Both the position numbers and the translations under genes were made by a program. Below are positions 19,358-29,598 of a stretch of 62,023 bases of DNA, one piece after another (position 1 is the first letter of the stretch; every line of letters begins with the position of its first letter). The stretch comes from Planctomyces sp. (GTDB lineage: Bacteria; Planctomycetota; Planctomycetia; Planctomycetales; Planctomycetaceae), in contig SXPC01000005.1 of the NCBI GenBank assembly GCA_005778225.1, forward strand, positions 1 to 62,023, read 5' to 3'. Below the pieces are notes generated by a model, which saw only the letters and a program-made list of their open reading frames with translations, was not told where the DNA came from and made no database searches.

Positions 19358-20767
19358 ATGGCAGCCATCAGCATCTTCGAGATGTTGAAAATCGGCATCG
19401 GTCCTTCCAGCTCTCACACCATGGGACCCTGGCTCGCCGCCTCGCGATTTTTGAATGAACTCGGCTCCGAGAAACTGCCACGCGTCACCCGCATTCAGGT
19501 CGACCTTTTCGGTTCTCTGTCCAAAACTGGCAAAGGCCACGGTACCGACATCGCCGTCCAACTCGGCTTATGTGGACATGATCCCAAAACGATTCCAGTC
19601 CCGCTCGTTCGCGACCAGATCAAGCAGATCAAACAAGACGGGACTATCTGCCTCAATGGCCAACACACGATCCCCTTTACACGCGATAAAGACATCCTCT
19701 TCCGCAACGAACAGCTCCCCTACCACCCTAACGGCATCTCCCTGACCGCCTACGCTAGTGACGAAGTCCTCCTCACCGAAACCTATTATTCCGTCGGCGG
19801 AGGCTTCATCGTCAAAGAAGACGAGACGGCTGCTAATCATACGGTGACGCTTCCCTACCCCATCGATTCCGCCGCAGATATGCTTCGCTATTGTCGCGAA
19901 CAATCGACGACGATCTCCGGAATCGTCCGTCAGAACGAACGCACCTGGCGAAACGATGAACAGATCGACCACGATCTCGGCGCCATCCGCGATGCCATGG
20001 TCCACTGTATCCACCGCGGCTGCCAGCATGAAGGCATCCTCCCCGGCGGACTCAACGTCAAACGTCGCGCTGCTCTCACTGCCCAGAAACTCCTTGGTCA
20101 GCCAGTCCCCGAAGACATCGAGACCTTCTTTCAATTGGTCCGCGCACAATCGCATGACTTCCAGCGCGTCCTCGATTGGGTCAGCTGCTTTGCACTCGCG
20201 GTCAACGAAGAAAACGCCGCCTTTGGACGTGTTGTCACCGCACCCACCAACGGAGCAGCTGGTGTCATTCCTGCTGTGCTTATGTACTCACTTTGCTTCT
20301 GCACTCACGATGAAGACATGATGCGCAATTTCCTGCTCACAGCAGGGGAAGTCGGCTGCATCTTCAAGAAAGGCGCGACGATCTCCGCCGCCATGGGGGG
20401 ATGCCAGGCCGAGATCGGCGTCTCCTCCGCTATGGCCGCCGCTGCCCTCACCGAAGCCCTTGGCGGAACCCCCTCTCAAGCCGCCACCGCCGCCGAAATC
20501 GCCATGGAACACCACCTCGGCATGACCTGCGATCCCATCGGCGGTCTCGTTCAGGTCCCCTGCATCGAACGCAATGCCATGGGCGCGATCAAAGCCATCA
20601 CCGCCGCCCGCATGGCCTTGCACCGCGAACCCCTCGACGCCAGAGTCTCCCTCGACGACGTCATCCGCACCATGTGGCTGACCGCCCTCGATATGAACTC
20701 TAAGTACAAAGAAACCTCAGAAGGCGGACTGGCCCTTCAGATTGCCGTCAATGTCAGTGAATGCTGA
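19358..20767 (+). CDS. sdaA: L-serine ammonia-lyase (iron-sulfur L-serine dehydratase)
   Basis: 469 residues, full length for the single-chain bacterial enzyme. It converts L-serine to pyruvate and ammonia in the cytoplasm. The N-terminal beta domain starts [22 protein letters not shown], the family signature. The alpha domain has [14 protein letters not shown] and the cysteine set expected for the oxygen-sensitive 4Fe-4S cluster ([31 protein letters not shown]). The ATG at 19358 sits directly ahead of the conserved start. It has no operon partner: a terminator precedes it and 456 bases follow. Confidence 0.95.
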   Translation: MAAISIFEMLKIGIGPSSSHTMGPWLAASRFLNELGSEKLPRVTRIQVDLFGSLSKTGKGHGTDIAVQLGLCGHDPKTIPVPLVRDQIKQIKQDGTICLNGQHTIPFTRDKDILFRNEQLPYHPNGISLTAYASDEVLLTETYYSVGGGFIVKEDETAANHTVTLPYPIDSAADMLRYCREQSTTISGIVRQNERTWRNDEQIDHDLGAIRDAMVHCIHRGCQHEGILPGGLNVKRRAALTAQKLLGQPVPEDIETFFQLVRAQSHDFQRVLDWVSCFALAVNEENAAFGRVVTAPTNGAAGVIPAVLMYSLCFCTHDEDMMRNFLLTAGEVGCIFKKGATISAAMGGCQAEIGVSSAMAAAALTEALGGTPSQAATAAEIAMEHHLGMTCDPIGGLVQVPCIERNAMGAIKAITAARMALHREPLDARVSLDDVIRTMWLTALDMNSKYKETSEGGLALQIAVNVSEC

Positions 20768-21247
20768 ACGCTGTAATGACGATTTTCTGCCCAATTGAGA
20801 CAATTTTCCCAAGTGATCCGTGTCATGGTCTTGGTAAAATACAAAAGCCTTCGCCAAAAAACTGGACTGTCCAGTGACTCTGCTGAATCTGATTCATTCG
20901 CCCGGTAAGTGATCCAGCGCCCCGTTGATGCAGGAATTGGCCACGTTTTCGTGGCATTACTGACTTCTCTCGATTTCAAACGCGCGATCAAAAGCCATCG
21001 CCGCTTCGTTAAAAATCAAGGCTTCGCTATTAATGTAAAAAATGAAAGCTGTTTTGCGCAAGATCTCATTGATGCGTTGATGTTTTCAATTTATAACCTA
21101 CACACGGTCTTGTCTTTGTTATGATGGGGGCACAATGATTCCGTGCCCGACATTCTGACTTGTTGCTGTCCACGACTGCTCTCCAGCCAGCGGCGAACTC
21201 CGCATCGGCTTACTTGAATACGCATGCCTGAGAGGTTCATAACGCCC
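20768..21247. other. intergenic stretch with candidate promoter only
   Basis: About 480 bases between sdaA and the giant heme protein gene. Short frames are open on both strands but none has protein-family features. A sigma70-like promoter is visible near the right end (see 21069-21097). Confidence 0.5.
21069..21097 (+). promoter_or_regulatory. candidate sigma70-type promoter for the giant heme protein gene
   Basis: TTGATG (21069-21074), 17-bp spacer, TATAAC (21092-21097) in an AT-rich stretch about 150 bases upstream of the start codon. Confidence 0.42.
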
Positions 21248-24200
21248 ATGTTGACGACTCAATTGAGATGGCTGTCGGCTGCCCTTGCTGCCATCACGCT
21301 GGTTTCCATTCCAAATACCTCTTCACTGTATGCCAAGAACCTCCGCGTTCTCTTTCTGGGTGACGGCGGTCACCACAAACCAGCCGAAAAAGCAGATCTC
21401 ATCGCCCCGGTCCTCGCCGCCAAGGGGATCGACATGGTCTACACCGAAAAAGCCGATGACCTCAACAAAGCCAACCTCGGCCACTTCGATGCCCTCGTCG
21501 TCTTCGCCAACATCGACGAGATCAAACCTGCTCAAGCCGAGGCACTCCTCGAATACGTCGCCGAAGGAGGTGGATTCGTCCCCCTTCACTGCGCTTCCTT
21601 CTGCTTCCGCAATAACGACGACGTCGTCAAGCTGATGGGTGGCCAGTTCCAGCGTCACGGCACCGGCACCTTCCGCACCGTTCTCGCCAACACCGATCAC
21701 GAACTCCTCAAGAACTTCAGCGGCTTCGAGAGCTGGGACGAAACTTACATCCACACCAAGCACAACCCAGAAAACCGCGTCGTCCTCGAGTACCGCCAGC
21801 AAGGCGAACAGGCCGACGGCAATAAGCAGGAACCCTGGACATGGGTCCGCACTCACGGCAAAGGACGCGTCTTTTACACCGCCTGGGGTCACGACCTCCG
21901 CACCTGGAATCATCCCGGCTTCCAGAACCTGCTTGAACGCGGTATCCGCTGGTCGGCGAACACTCCCGTTGCAGTCGTCGAACCCTACCACGACCCCGGC
22001 CTCTTCACCGCACCGAAGATGACCGAGATCCCTAAGGACCTCAAGAAGTTCGAGTATGATGACGTTGGTGCGAAGATCCCGAACTACCGTCCCTCAGCAC
22101 GCTGGGGAGAGCAGGGTGAAAACCTGAGTCTCATGCAACGTCCCGTTCCTGCAGAAGAATCGCTCAAGCACTACTCTGTTCCCGAAGGCTTCGAAATCGC
22201 CCTCTTCGCCAGCGAACCGCAACTCGGTGCCAAGCCAATCGCGATGTGCTGGGATGCCCGTGGACGTCTGGCTGTCTGCGAAACCGTCGATTACCCCAAC
22301 GAACAGGCTCTGAAGAACAAAGGTCGCGACCGCATCGAAATCTGTGAAGATACTGATGGCGATGGCAAGGCCGACAAGTTCACCATCTTCGCTGAGAACA
22401 TCAGCATTCCGACCTCCATTCTCGCCTGGAAAGACGGCTTCCTCGTTCAAGCCGATGGCGAAACGATCTTCCTCAAAGACACCGACGGCGACGACAAAGC
22501 CGACATCCGCAAGACGATCATCACCGGCTGGAACATGGGCGATACCCACGGTTGCGTCAGCAACTTCCAGTACGGCCTCGACAACTGGGTCTGGGCGATG
22601 CAGGGGTACAACAACTCCGCTCCCGAGTTCAACGGCATGAAATCAACGCCGTTCCGCCAGGGCTTCTTCCGCTTCAAACTTAGTCAGGACGACGTTCCGA
22701 AAGTCGAAGAACTCGAGTTCGTCCGCTCAACCGACAACAACACCTGGGGCATCGGCATCTCTGAAGAAGGTATCATCTTCGGCTCGACCGCCAACCGCAA
22801 TCCCAGCGTCTACATGCCACTGGCCAACCGCTACTACGAACGCGTCTACGGCATGGCCGCTCAACAAGCCCGTCGTATGGCCGAGTCACACCTCTTCAAG
22901 CCGATCACCGATAAGATCCGTCAAGTCGACCAGCACGGCGGCTTTACTGCAGGTTGCGGTCACGCGATCTACACGGCCCGCAACTATCCGAAAGACTGGT
23001 GGAACCGCACAGGCTTTGTCTGCGGTCCAACCGGACACCTCGTCGGAACCTTCGTGATCACCCCCAATGGCTCAGATTTCACCTCGGTCCTCGAGTTCAA
23101 TCTGGCTGCCAGCGACGATGAATGGGCCGCCCCGATTGTGGCCGAAGTCGGTCCCGATGGAAACGTCTGGATCATCGACTGGTACAACTACATCGTCCAG
23201 CACAACCCGACTCCCAAAGGCTTCCAGACCGGCAAAGGTGCCGCCTACGAAACCGATCTTCGTGACAAGACTCACGGCCGCATCTTCCGCCTTGTCTACC
23301 GCGGTGACAAGAAAGCAGCCGAAGTCGCCTACCATCCCCCAAAGATCGCCAAGGCCAGCGTCGCTCAGTTGATCACTGATTTGAAATCTCCGACGATGCT
23401 CGTTCGCAAGCTCGCCCAGCAGGCCCTCATCGAAGGCAAGCATGTCGAAGCCAAGAACGAACTTTTCGCTCTTCTGGCTGACAAGTCAGTTGACGAAATC
23501 GGCCTGAATACTGCGGCGATTCACGCCATCTGGACACTCGACGGCCTCGGCTTGATCTCTCCCGATAACTCCGATGTTTCCTCGGCTCTCGTCAGCGCCA
23601 CTCAACATCCATCTGCTGGTGTTCGACGCAATGCCTACCTCGCTCTCGTCAAATCGCCGGAGGCATTGACCGATGCCATCACTAGTTTCGACTGGGCGAA
23701 AGAGTCCAACGGCCAAGTCAAGCTCGCTGTCCTGCAAGGGGCTGCCGATGTACCAGCCAACAAAGCCGTTGGCGACAAACTCGCCGCTTGGACAACAACC
23801 AAGGGGCTCGTCATGGATCGCTGGCAACGGGATGCCGCGACCTCGGCCTGTGCCAACAATGCCCAATATTTCCTGCAAGCACTCCTGAAAGACACCCAGT
23901 CCAGCAACGAGAAAGTCGAGATCGCTCTCGGCCAGTACCGCGACCTGATTCAACTCGTCAGCCGCAATCTGGTCCGCAATCCTCAGCAGGCCCAGGCAAT
24001 GGACTCGGTTTTGGTCGAACTGACCAAAGCCAACGGCGACCTCAAGGGGCTCGTCCTCTCAGGCTTCGTCGAAGGCTGGCCACGCAACCAGACCGCGTCT
24101 CTCCAACCTGCGACGGTGACCGAGCTGAAAGCTCTTTTCAAAGAAAGTGATGCTCCGACTCGCTCCGCACTCGTCCGACTGGCCGGAGCCATGGGCAGCA

Positions 24201-25699
24201 ACATGTTCGACGATTACCTCGGCGACATGATTGCCAGCTACATGGAAATTCTCACGAACGACGCGGGGAACATCGACCAACGACTGGCAGCCGCTCGCGA
24301 CATGATCCAGCTTCAACCTCTGTCGGATAAAGTCGTCGCTGATGTCGTCGGCCAAATCAACCCTCGCATGAACCCAGACCTCGCACGTGGCCTGATCGAA
24401 GCCCTCGACAAGAGTCGCGCAGACTCCGTTCCATCGATTCTCATCGAACGTCAGACCAGCTTCTCTCCAGCCCTGCGTGCCCGCGCCATCGATGTTCTTC
24501 TCAAACGTTCCGAAGCCATTGCAGGCCTTCTGGATGCCTTCGAGAAACGTCAACTCTCTCCATCCGATCTCTCGATTGAACAAAAGCAGGTCCTCAGCAA
24601 CATCCCCGACCGCCAGCTGCGTCAGCGAGCAGTCACGATGCTCAAAGCCGGTGGCGGCCTTCCGAACCCTGACCGCGCCAAAGTCATCGAGGACTTCCAC
24701 TCGATCACAGAAACCAAAGGCGACGCCAAAGCCGGTCTGGTCCTCTTCAACACCCATTGTGCCAAGTGTCACCAGCACGGCGACCTCGGAGTTGCCATCG
24801 GTCCAAACCTCACCGGCATGGCCGTCCACCCGAAAGAAGAACTGCTGATCCACATCTTGGATCCGAACCGCGATGTGGAAGGCAACTTCCGCACATACAC
24901 GATTCTCGATCAGGACGGCCGCGTCTTCACCGGTATGCTCGCCTCCGAATCCCGCACGACTCTCGAAGTCATCGACAACGCCGGTAAGACTCAGGTCATC
25001 CAGCGAGATCAGATCGAAGAACTCGTCCAGTCGCGCCAGTCTCTGATGCCGGAAGGCTTCGAGAAGAGCATGAACAAGCAGGAGCTCACGGACCTCCTCG
25101 AGTTCCTCACCAAGAAAGGTCAGTACCTGCCACTCGACATGCGTCTGGCGAGCACGATCAGCACTCACCACGACATGTTCTTCAAGAACGACAGCGTCAG
25201 CGGTGCTTTGATCTTCGATAGCTGGAAGACCTTCATGTTCAAGAAGATCCCGTTCAACCTCATCGACCCACAAGGTGGTGAAGCCAGAAACGCAATCATG
25301 CTCCAGGGCAGCAACGGCGAAGTCGCCCCCACGATGCCTCGCAATGTGGAAATGAAAGTCGGTGCACCCGCCAAGACCATCCATATCCTGGGCGGCATCT
25401 CCGGTTGGGGCTACCCTGCCACTGGCGGCAAGGAAACCGTCATGGTCGTCCGCATCAACTATGCCGACGGCTCAACGGAAGACCACCCACTGCAAAACGG
25501 CGTCCACATCTCTGACTACATCCGTCGGATCGACGTCCCCGGCTCGGAATTCGCCGCTGAACTCAAGAAGGGCGCCCAGATGCGTTACCTCTCGATCCAG
25601 CCCAAGAAAGCCGATGTCATCACCAAGCTCGAATTCCGCAAAGCCAGCGGCCCTTCCTGCCCCATCGTGATGGCTGTCACCCTGGAAATGAACCAGTAA
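21248..25699 (+). CDS. exported ThuA / membrane-bound dehydrogenase / HEAT / cytochrome c fusion protein
   Basis: About 1483 residues. Order: signal peptide (RWLSAALAAITLVSIPNTSSLYA); ThuA-like domain (about 25-240; RVLFLGDGGHH, GRVFYTAWGHD); planctomycete membrane-bound dehydrogenase beta-propeller (about 300-680; PEGFEIALFASEPQLGAKPIAMCWD, DTDGDGKADKF); HEAT-type repeats (about 700-1150); one c-type heme site CAKCH (about residue 1171) with Met ligand candidate in GPNLTGM; and a beta-rich C-terminal domain (about 1300-1483). These proteins are periplasmic and thought to oxidise sugars or sugar derivatives, passing electrons to the heme; the substrate is not established. ATG 21248 is chosen because GAGAGG precedes it; ATG 21224 is an alternative. 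Confidence 0.88.
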   Translation: MLTTQLRWLSAALAAITLVSIPNTSSLYAKNLRVLFLGDGGHHKPAEKADLIAPVLAAKGIDMVYTEKADDLNKANLGHFDALVVFANIDEIKPAQAEALLEYVAEGGGFVPLHCASFCFRNNDDVVKLMGGQFQRHGTGTFRTVLANTDHELLKNFSGFESWDETYIHTKHNPENRVVLEYRQQGEQADGNKQEPWTWVRTHGKGRVFYTAWGHDLRTWNHPGFQNLLERGIRWSANTPVAVVEPYHDPGLFTAPKMTEIPKDLKKFEYDDVGAKIPNYRPSARWGEQGENLSLMQRPVPAEESLKHYSVPEGFEIALFASEPQLGAKPIAMCWDARGRLAVCETVDYPNEQALKNKGRDRIEICEDTDGDGKADKFTIFAENISIPTSILAWKDGFLVQADGETIFLKDTDGDDKADIRKTIITGWNMGDTHGCVSNFQYGLDNWVWAMQGYNNSAPEFNGMKSTPFRQGFFRFKLSQDDVPKVEELEFVRSTDNNTWGIGISEEGIIFGSTANRNPSVYMPLANRYYERVYGMAAQQARRMAESHLFKPITDKIRQVDQHGGFTAGCGHAIYTARNYPKDWWNRTGFVCGPTGHLVGTFVITPNGSDFTSVLEFNLAASDDEWAAPIVAEVGPDGNVWIIDWYNYIVQHNPTPKGFQTGKGAAYETDLRDKTHGRIFRLVYRGDKKAAEVAYHPPKIAKASVAQLITDLKSPTMLVRKLAQQALIEGKHVEAKNELFALLADKSVDEIGLNTAAIHAIWTLDGLGLISPDNSDVSSALVSATQHPSAGVRRNAYLALVKSPEALTDAITSFDWAKESNGQVKLAVLQGAADVPANKAVGDKLAAWTTTKGLVMDRWQRDAATSACANNAQYFLQALLKDTQSSNEKVEIALGQYRDLIQLVSRNLVRNPQQAQAMDSVLVELTKANGDLKGLVLSGFVEGWPRNQTASLQPATVTELKALFKESDAPTRSALVRLAGAMGSNMFDDYLGDMIASYMEILTNDAGNIDQRLAAARDMIQLQPLSDKVVADVVGQINPRMNPDLARGLIEALDKSRADSVPSILIERQTSFSPALRARAIDVLLKRSEAIAGLLDAFEKRQLSPSDLSIEQKQVLSNIPDRQLRQRAVTMLKAGGGLPNPDRAKVIEDFHSITETKGDAKAGLVLFNTHCAKCHQHGDLGVAIGPNLTGMAVHPKEELLIHILDPNRDVEGNFRTYTILDQDGRVFTGMLASESRTTLEVIDNAGKTQVIQRDQIEELVQSRQSLMPEGFEKSMNKQELTDLLEFLTKKGQYLPLDMRLASTISTHHDMFFKNDSVSGALIFDSWKTFMFKKIPFNLIDPQGGEARNAIMLQGSNGEVAPTMPRNVEMKVGAPAKTIHILGGISGWGYPATGGKETVMVVRINYADGSTEDHPLQNGVHISDYIRRIDVPGSEFAAELKKGAQMRYLSIQPKKADVITKLEFRKASGPSCPIVMAVTLEMNQ

Positions 25700-25723
25700 C
25701 GCGACGATAACTTTAAACTCGAT

Positions 25724-25759
25724 AGAAGTCGCGATATTCGCAAGAATGTCGCGACTTCT
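25724..25759 (+). terminator. probable transcription terminator after the giant heme protein
   Basis: Perfect 11-bp stem AGAAGTCGCGA (25724-25734) / TCGCGACTTCT (25749-25759), 14-nt loop, only a short T-run. It lies 25 bases past the stop. Confidence 0.6.
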
Positions 25760-25767
25760 TGCGTACT

Positions 25768-25917
25768 GTCCCTTCTCCCTTGAGGTGGAAGCAAGGAGCC
25801 CGCTCGCCGATGAGGCGAGATTAAGGGCGACGCGGTAGTCTTCTTCAGGAAAGGTGGCGGCGCTTCGCCGACGGATGAGGATGGGCTCTAGGCAAGTGTT
25901 CGCACTCAATGCCTAAG
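25768..25917 (+). repeat. dispersed palindromic repeat, family A copy 2
   Basis: Starts GTCCCTTCTCCCTTGAGG, contains GCGCTTCGCCGACGGATGAGG and ends CACTCAATGCCTAA. Its middle and right part match the right flank of the 44444-45184 insertion (CGCTTCGCTGACGGATGAGG ... CCAATGCCTTA), which defines the uninterrupted form of the repeat. Confidence 0.75.
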
Positions 25918-25931
25918 ACACACCAGGCAAC

Positions 25932-27038
25932 TCACTCCACCGTCACCGCCTCCGGCTTCACCCCCGCCCAATACTCCAAAAACCTCGCCACCAACGCCCC
26001 CGCCGGCTCCGCTCCCGCGCGATGCTCCTCAATCGTCGCCCCGAAGTAATGACTCACCCACCCATTCACCTTCGGCCCCGCCTTCACCAGATACGCTTCA
26101 AACTCCTCCTGCGAACAACTCAGCGGAAACGTCTCCTCAATCACCAGCGGCAGCCCCACTCGATAGGCATCAAGTGCCTTCAGGTCCGCGTCCTGCTTCC
26201 CGCTCGTCGGATAGACGTGAATACTGACGAAATCAAAATTCCCCTTCACCTCCGGCGCATAGAAAACAGGCTTCGCCGTCGGCCACACAAACGCCCAGGG
26301 AATCACGCCCACCGTCACCAGCGTCTTCTGGTCATGCGTACGAATCGCAGCGACCATCATCTCCGACCATGCTTTCGCAACGTCAACCTGCTCTCGCCCC
26401 GCCGGATCGCGAATCAACCGCTGCACAAAGTGAAACCCGCCCAGCTCACCACCTAGCCACGGATGCTCCCCCGGCTTCGCGGCAACGATGACTGGCTCAT
26501 TCATGAGGTCATAACAGAAAACTTCCGGACGCCCTGCACAGGTCTTCGCAATCGTCTCCCAGAAAAACGCCTGCACCTCCCAGCGTTCTTTCTCGCTCAG
26601 TTCGTCATACCACTTCGGACTGTTCGCCAGCCGATAACAATTGAGCCCGGTCAGATCGAGATAAACACCCACCTCCCCCGCGAGATCCAATAGCTTCACA
26701 AGACGCGCCAACTGCTCCTCATCCGCCTCCTTCGGCCCCTTCAAATACGTCGGCACCTGCAAATGCCAGCGAACAACATTCGCCCCGAGCTTCTTCATCT
26801 CGCGAAAGTCTGTTTCGACCTTCTTCCACCCTGCGTCGGTCTGCCATTCCTCCTCAGCCAAATGTCCATGAACGCCGAGGTAATTGAACCCCCATGGAAT
26901 GAAGCGGGTGTCAGTGTGCTCAACGACAAAATGCGACTTGTCGCCATCAACAACAACCCGCTTCAAGTCCTCCGCCCAAAGTGAAGCCCATAGCGGGACA
27001 AAGAAAACGATGCAGGACAAAAGCACTTTTCGCAACAT
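25932..27038 (-). CDS. exported glycoside hydrolase, family 5-like
   Basis: 368 residues with a signal peptide (VLLSCIVFFVPLWASLWA). A TIM-barrel glycosidase pattern follows: IPWGFNYLG at the first strand, GANVVRWHLQ, YDLMNEPVI carrying the acid/base Glu (NEP), VSIHVYP, and PLVIEETFP carrying the probable nucleophile Glu. This fits clan GH-A, most like GH5 cellulase/mannanase-type enzymes; the exact substrate cannot be told. It lies alone between family A and family D repeats and is transcribed away from the hisS side. Confidence 0.8.
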   Translation of the reverse strand: MLRKVLLSCIVFFVPLWASLWAEDLKRVVVDGDKSHFVVEHTDTRFIPWGFNYLGVHGHLAEEEWQTDAGWKKVETDFREMKKLGANVVRWHLQVPTYLKGPKEADEEQLARLVKLLDLAGEVGVYLDLTGLNCYRLANSPKWYDELSEKERWEVQAFFWETIAKTCAGRPEVFCYDLMNEPVIVAAKPGEHPWLGGELGGFHFVQRLIRDPAGREQVDVAKAWSEMMVAAIRTHDQKTLVTVGVIPWAFVWPTAKPVFYAPEVKGNFDFVSIHVYPTSGKQDADLKALDAYRVGLPLVIEETFPLSCSQEEFEAYLVKAGPKVNGWVSHYFGATIEEHRAGAEPAGALVARFLEYWAGVKPEAVTVE

Positions 27039-27052
27039 CGTTCAACTCTCCC

Positions 27053-27142
27053 GTAGGGTGCTGGTGAGTCTTCGAACCGCACCAAAACGACATTCATTCG
27101 CCGATTTGGTGCGGTTCGCAAAGCCTCACCAGCACCCTACGA
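27053..27142. repeat. long inverted intergenic repeat, family D copy 1
   Basis: Left arm 27053-27090 begins CGTAGGGTGCTGGTGAG; right arm 27104-27142 ends CTCACCAGCACCCTACG. The arms pair over almost 38 bases, including GAACCGCACCAAA / TTTGGTGCGGTTC. Single arms recur at 28504-28541 and 50899-50936. It sits between the GH5 and hisS genes. Confidence 0.9.
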
Positions 27143-27144
27143 AA

Positions 27145-28473
27145 TCAATTGCCAATCAGTTCTCCCACAACCTTCACCAACTCCCCACTCTCAACGACCT
27201 GCTGACTCCCACTCGCCAGGTGCTTCACCTGCCACTTACCCTCGTTGAACTCATTCTCGCCCGCGATCAGGACGATAGTAAAGCCCTTTCGATCCGCATA
27301 CTTGAACTGCTTGCCGATTCCCTTGGCTTCCGGATAAACCTCAACGCCAATGCCCGCAGCTCGGAGTTCCCGGCTCATCTTCAAATATTCCGGCAGGAAC
27401 TTCGCATCAAACTGCGTGATCAGCACCGGCGCCGGCGTGCGCGATGTCGACGCTTGGCCAAGCTCTTCCATCGCGGCCAGCAGTCGGTCAAGTCCCAGAC
27501 TCGCCCCCACGCCCGGCAGCTTCTGCTTCGTAAACAGCTCGGCGAGGTTGTCATAACGCCCACCCGAGCAGACCGATCCAATCTTCGGCAACGCATCCAG
27601 GAAGGTCTCGAAGATTGTCCCGGTGTAGTAATCAAGACCACGCGCGATCGAAAGATCCAGTTTCACTCGCCCGGCAGGCAATCCAACAGCCGAGGCTGCT
27701 GCAAACAGTTCACGCAGATTCGCGATCCCCAGCAACCCGCGCTCGTTCCCAGCAACGAGTTCTTCGCAGCGATTGAGCATCTCGTCAGGAGTCCCTGTCA
27801 GCCCGGCAAACTCCAGAATCTGCTGAGCCTTCTCCGGAGTCGCCCCCGCAGTGACTCCCATCTCCTTGATAACTTCGTCCGGACCGATCTTTGCGAGCTT
27901 ATCAAGAGCGCGAAGCACCGCGACCGAGTGCTCCAGCAACCCCTGCTTCTCCAGCATCCCGTTGAGCAACTGTCGGTGATTCACCCGAATCGTAAACCCG
28001 CCCACACCCAACTGCTCGATCAGATCATTGATCACCAGCAGCGTCTCAATGTCGGACGCGTTTGAATCGGTCCCGATGATATCGAAATCACACTGCATGA
28101 ACTCCCGATAGCGCCCCGCCTGCGGCTTCTCCGCCCGCCACACCGTTCCAATGTGATAACGCTTAAACGGCGTCCCAAGCTCCCCGATATATTTCGCCGC
28201 GAAGCGTGCAAAAGGGATCGTCAAATCAAACCGCAGCGAGACATCCCGATCGCCGTTATCCGTAAACCGAAACATCTGCTTGTCGGTCTCATCACTCCCT
28301 TTGCCAAGCAGAATCTCGCTGTACTCCAGAGCCGGCGTATCAATCGGCGAGAACCCATAGCTACGATAAACCCGACGCGCAATCTCAATCAGCTTCTCTT
28401 TCTGAAGCATGACATCCGGCAGGTAGTCACGAAAACCTTTAAGCGTCTGGGGAGTAATCAGTTTGTTTGACAT
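27145..28473 (-). CDS. hisS: histidine--tRNA ligase
   Basis: 442 residues, normal length for class II HisRS, which charges tRNA-His in the cytoplasm. Motifs: LKGFRDYLPD start, motif 2 region GTVWRAEKPQAGRYREFMQCDFD, histidine-specific RGLDYYTGTIFE and GGRYDNL, motif 3 GVGASLGLDRLL, and a C-terminal anticodon-binding domain (about 335-440; VLITQFD, GIGVEVYPEAKGIGKQFKYA). ATG 28473 directly precedes the conserved start. It is a housekeeping gene flanked on both sides by family D repeats. Confidence 0.97.
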   Translation of the reverse strand: MSNKLITPQTLKGFRDYLPDVMLQKEKLIEIARRVYRSYGFSPIDTPALEYSEILLGKGSDETDKQMFRFTDNGDRDVSLRFDLTIPFARFAAKYIGELGTPFKRYHIGTVWRAEKPQAGRYREFMQCDFDIIGTDSNASDIETLLVINDLIEQLGVGGFTIRVNHRQLLNGMLEKQGLLEHSVAVLRALDKLAKIGPDEVIKEMGVTAGATPEKAQQILEFAGLTGTPDEMLNRCEELVAGNERGLLGIANLRELFAAASAVGLPAGRVKLDLSIARGLDYYTGTIFETFLDALPKIGSVCSGGRYDNLAELFTKQKLPGVGASLGLDRLLAAMEELGQASTSRTPAPVLITQFDAKFLPEYLKMSRELRAAGIGVEVYPEAKGIGKQFKYADRKGFTIVLIAGENEFNEGKWQVKHLASGSQQVVESGELVKVVGELIGN

Positions 28474-28503
28474 CGAAATTCGAAACTCAATCTAAATAGC
28501 TAT

Positions 28504-28541
28504 GTAGGGTGCTGGTGAGGCTCCGCGAACCGCACCAAATC
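28504..28541 (+). repeat. intergenic repeat, family D copy 2 (single arm)
   Basis: GTAGGGTGCTGGTGAGGCTC then GCGAACCGCACCAAATCG, nearly identical to one arm of the inverted repeat at 27053-27142. It lies between hisS and the cysteine-cluster gene. Confidence 0.85.
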
Positions 28542-28563
28542 GACTTACATTTCCGACACAATC

Positions 28564-29016
28564 TCACACCACAGGTAGCGACACAACACCACTCTTCTCG
28601 ACAGATTTCTTCTTTTTCTTCCCCCAGTTCAACACCAGGTCCGCATACTCTTCAATCTGCTCGGGCGTCTCGAAAAACTGGTCGTAACAGGTCTTGTCGT
28701 CGTATTCGCAGTTGTCCGTCGTATAGGTCCGGCAGATCTGCGGGCGAGTCTGATAGATGCCGCAACGGTTGTCCGGCATCAACTCACGGCAGTCATTGTG
28801 GACCATCAGGAACCACGTTCCTTGGTCGACGAAAAACGACACTCGCCCATGCAGCATGTACCAGCGCATGTGGTCAAAGTCTTTACGAGTCGTCGGCGTC
28901 TCAATCGGCAACGCAAAATACCGACAACATGTCCCCGTGCAGTACGTGCAAAGATTCTCGCCCGGCTTCAAATCTTCTCGTTTGAACTGCCTGGGAGGCC
29001 TGACTTCGACGATCAT
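28564..29016 (-). CDS. YkgJ-type cysteine cluster protein
   Basis: 150 residues with eight cysteines arranged as CTYCTGTCC, NDCRELMPDNRCGIYQTRP, QICR and DNCEYDDKTCY. This is the pattern of the YkgJ/UPF0153 zinc- or iron-binding cluster family, of unknown biochemical role. It ends with a Lys-rich tail (WGKKKKKS). It is upstream of hisS on the same strand but separated by about 90 bases that contain a repeat. The ATG at 29016 gives a conserved-looking basic start. Confidence 0.85.
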   Translation of the reverse strand: MIVEVRPPRQFKREDLKPGENLCTYCTGTCCRYFALPIETPTTRKDFDHMRWYMLHGRVSFFVDQGTWFLMVHNDCRELMPDNRCGIYQTRPQICRTYTTDNCEYDDKTCYDQFFETPEQIEEYADLVLNWGKKKKKSVEKSGVVSLPVV

Positions 29017-29598
29017 CGCCCGCTCCTTGAAACCGGCTTCCCGCCGGGAGAATTACCAAATCCGAAGCGTAATCGATCCCCAGCTCAATGTAAACGAGCC
29101 GCCCATCGGAACCGTTTTGTCTGCTGCCAGTAGGAAGCGCCGGTCAGCTTGTTTGCCCCCATCCGGGCCTCTAAGGGCAGGGGCGTTTCATGAATTCAAA
29201 TTCATGATGGCAACGAGCTCAAAAATTACGTCAGAGCGCATCATATGCGTTCTCAGCAGGCAGCATACTCAATGGGATGTCATTCTGATGCCAGAGCCAA
29301 CAGTTGCTTTGCTCTCTGATCGCCCATTCATTCTGTAGTATTTTAATGCACTGATGCGAGGTCAGCCGAAACGTGTTCAATTGAACTGATCGATTATGCA
29401 ATTTGGGAGGTTTGTAGCGACACGGCACGACAGTTGTTTCACCCTAACCTCCTATCGGAATGACGCGCTCGCATCCCATGATCATATTGATAAACCCAGT
29501 CTTCGTGAGACCTGGCGTAGGCTCTGTCTGTCTTCGGACGGAAAAGCAAACGGATGACGCAGCGTGACGAACATCTTGAACAACAAGGACTCGCCACA
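29017..29598. other. intergenic stretch with no recognised gene
   Basis: About 580 bases between the divergent YkgJ-type and beta-helix genes. Several short frames are open but none shows protein-family features or a ribosome-binding site. No RNA gene or palindromic repeat was recognised. It should contain both divergent promoters. Confidence 0.5.

Noticed and set aside
24059..25384. 441-residue minus-strand open frame inside the giant heme protein gene
   Set aside because: Antisense shadow of a GC-rich gene; the plus-strand protein has clear domains and a CxxCH heme site.
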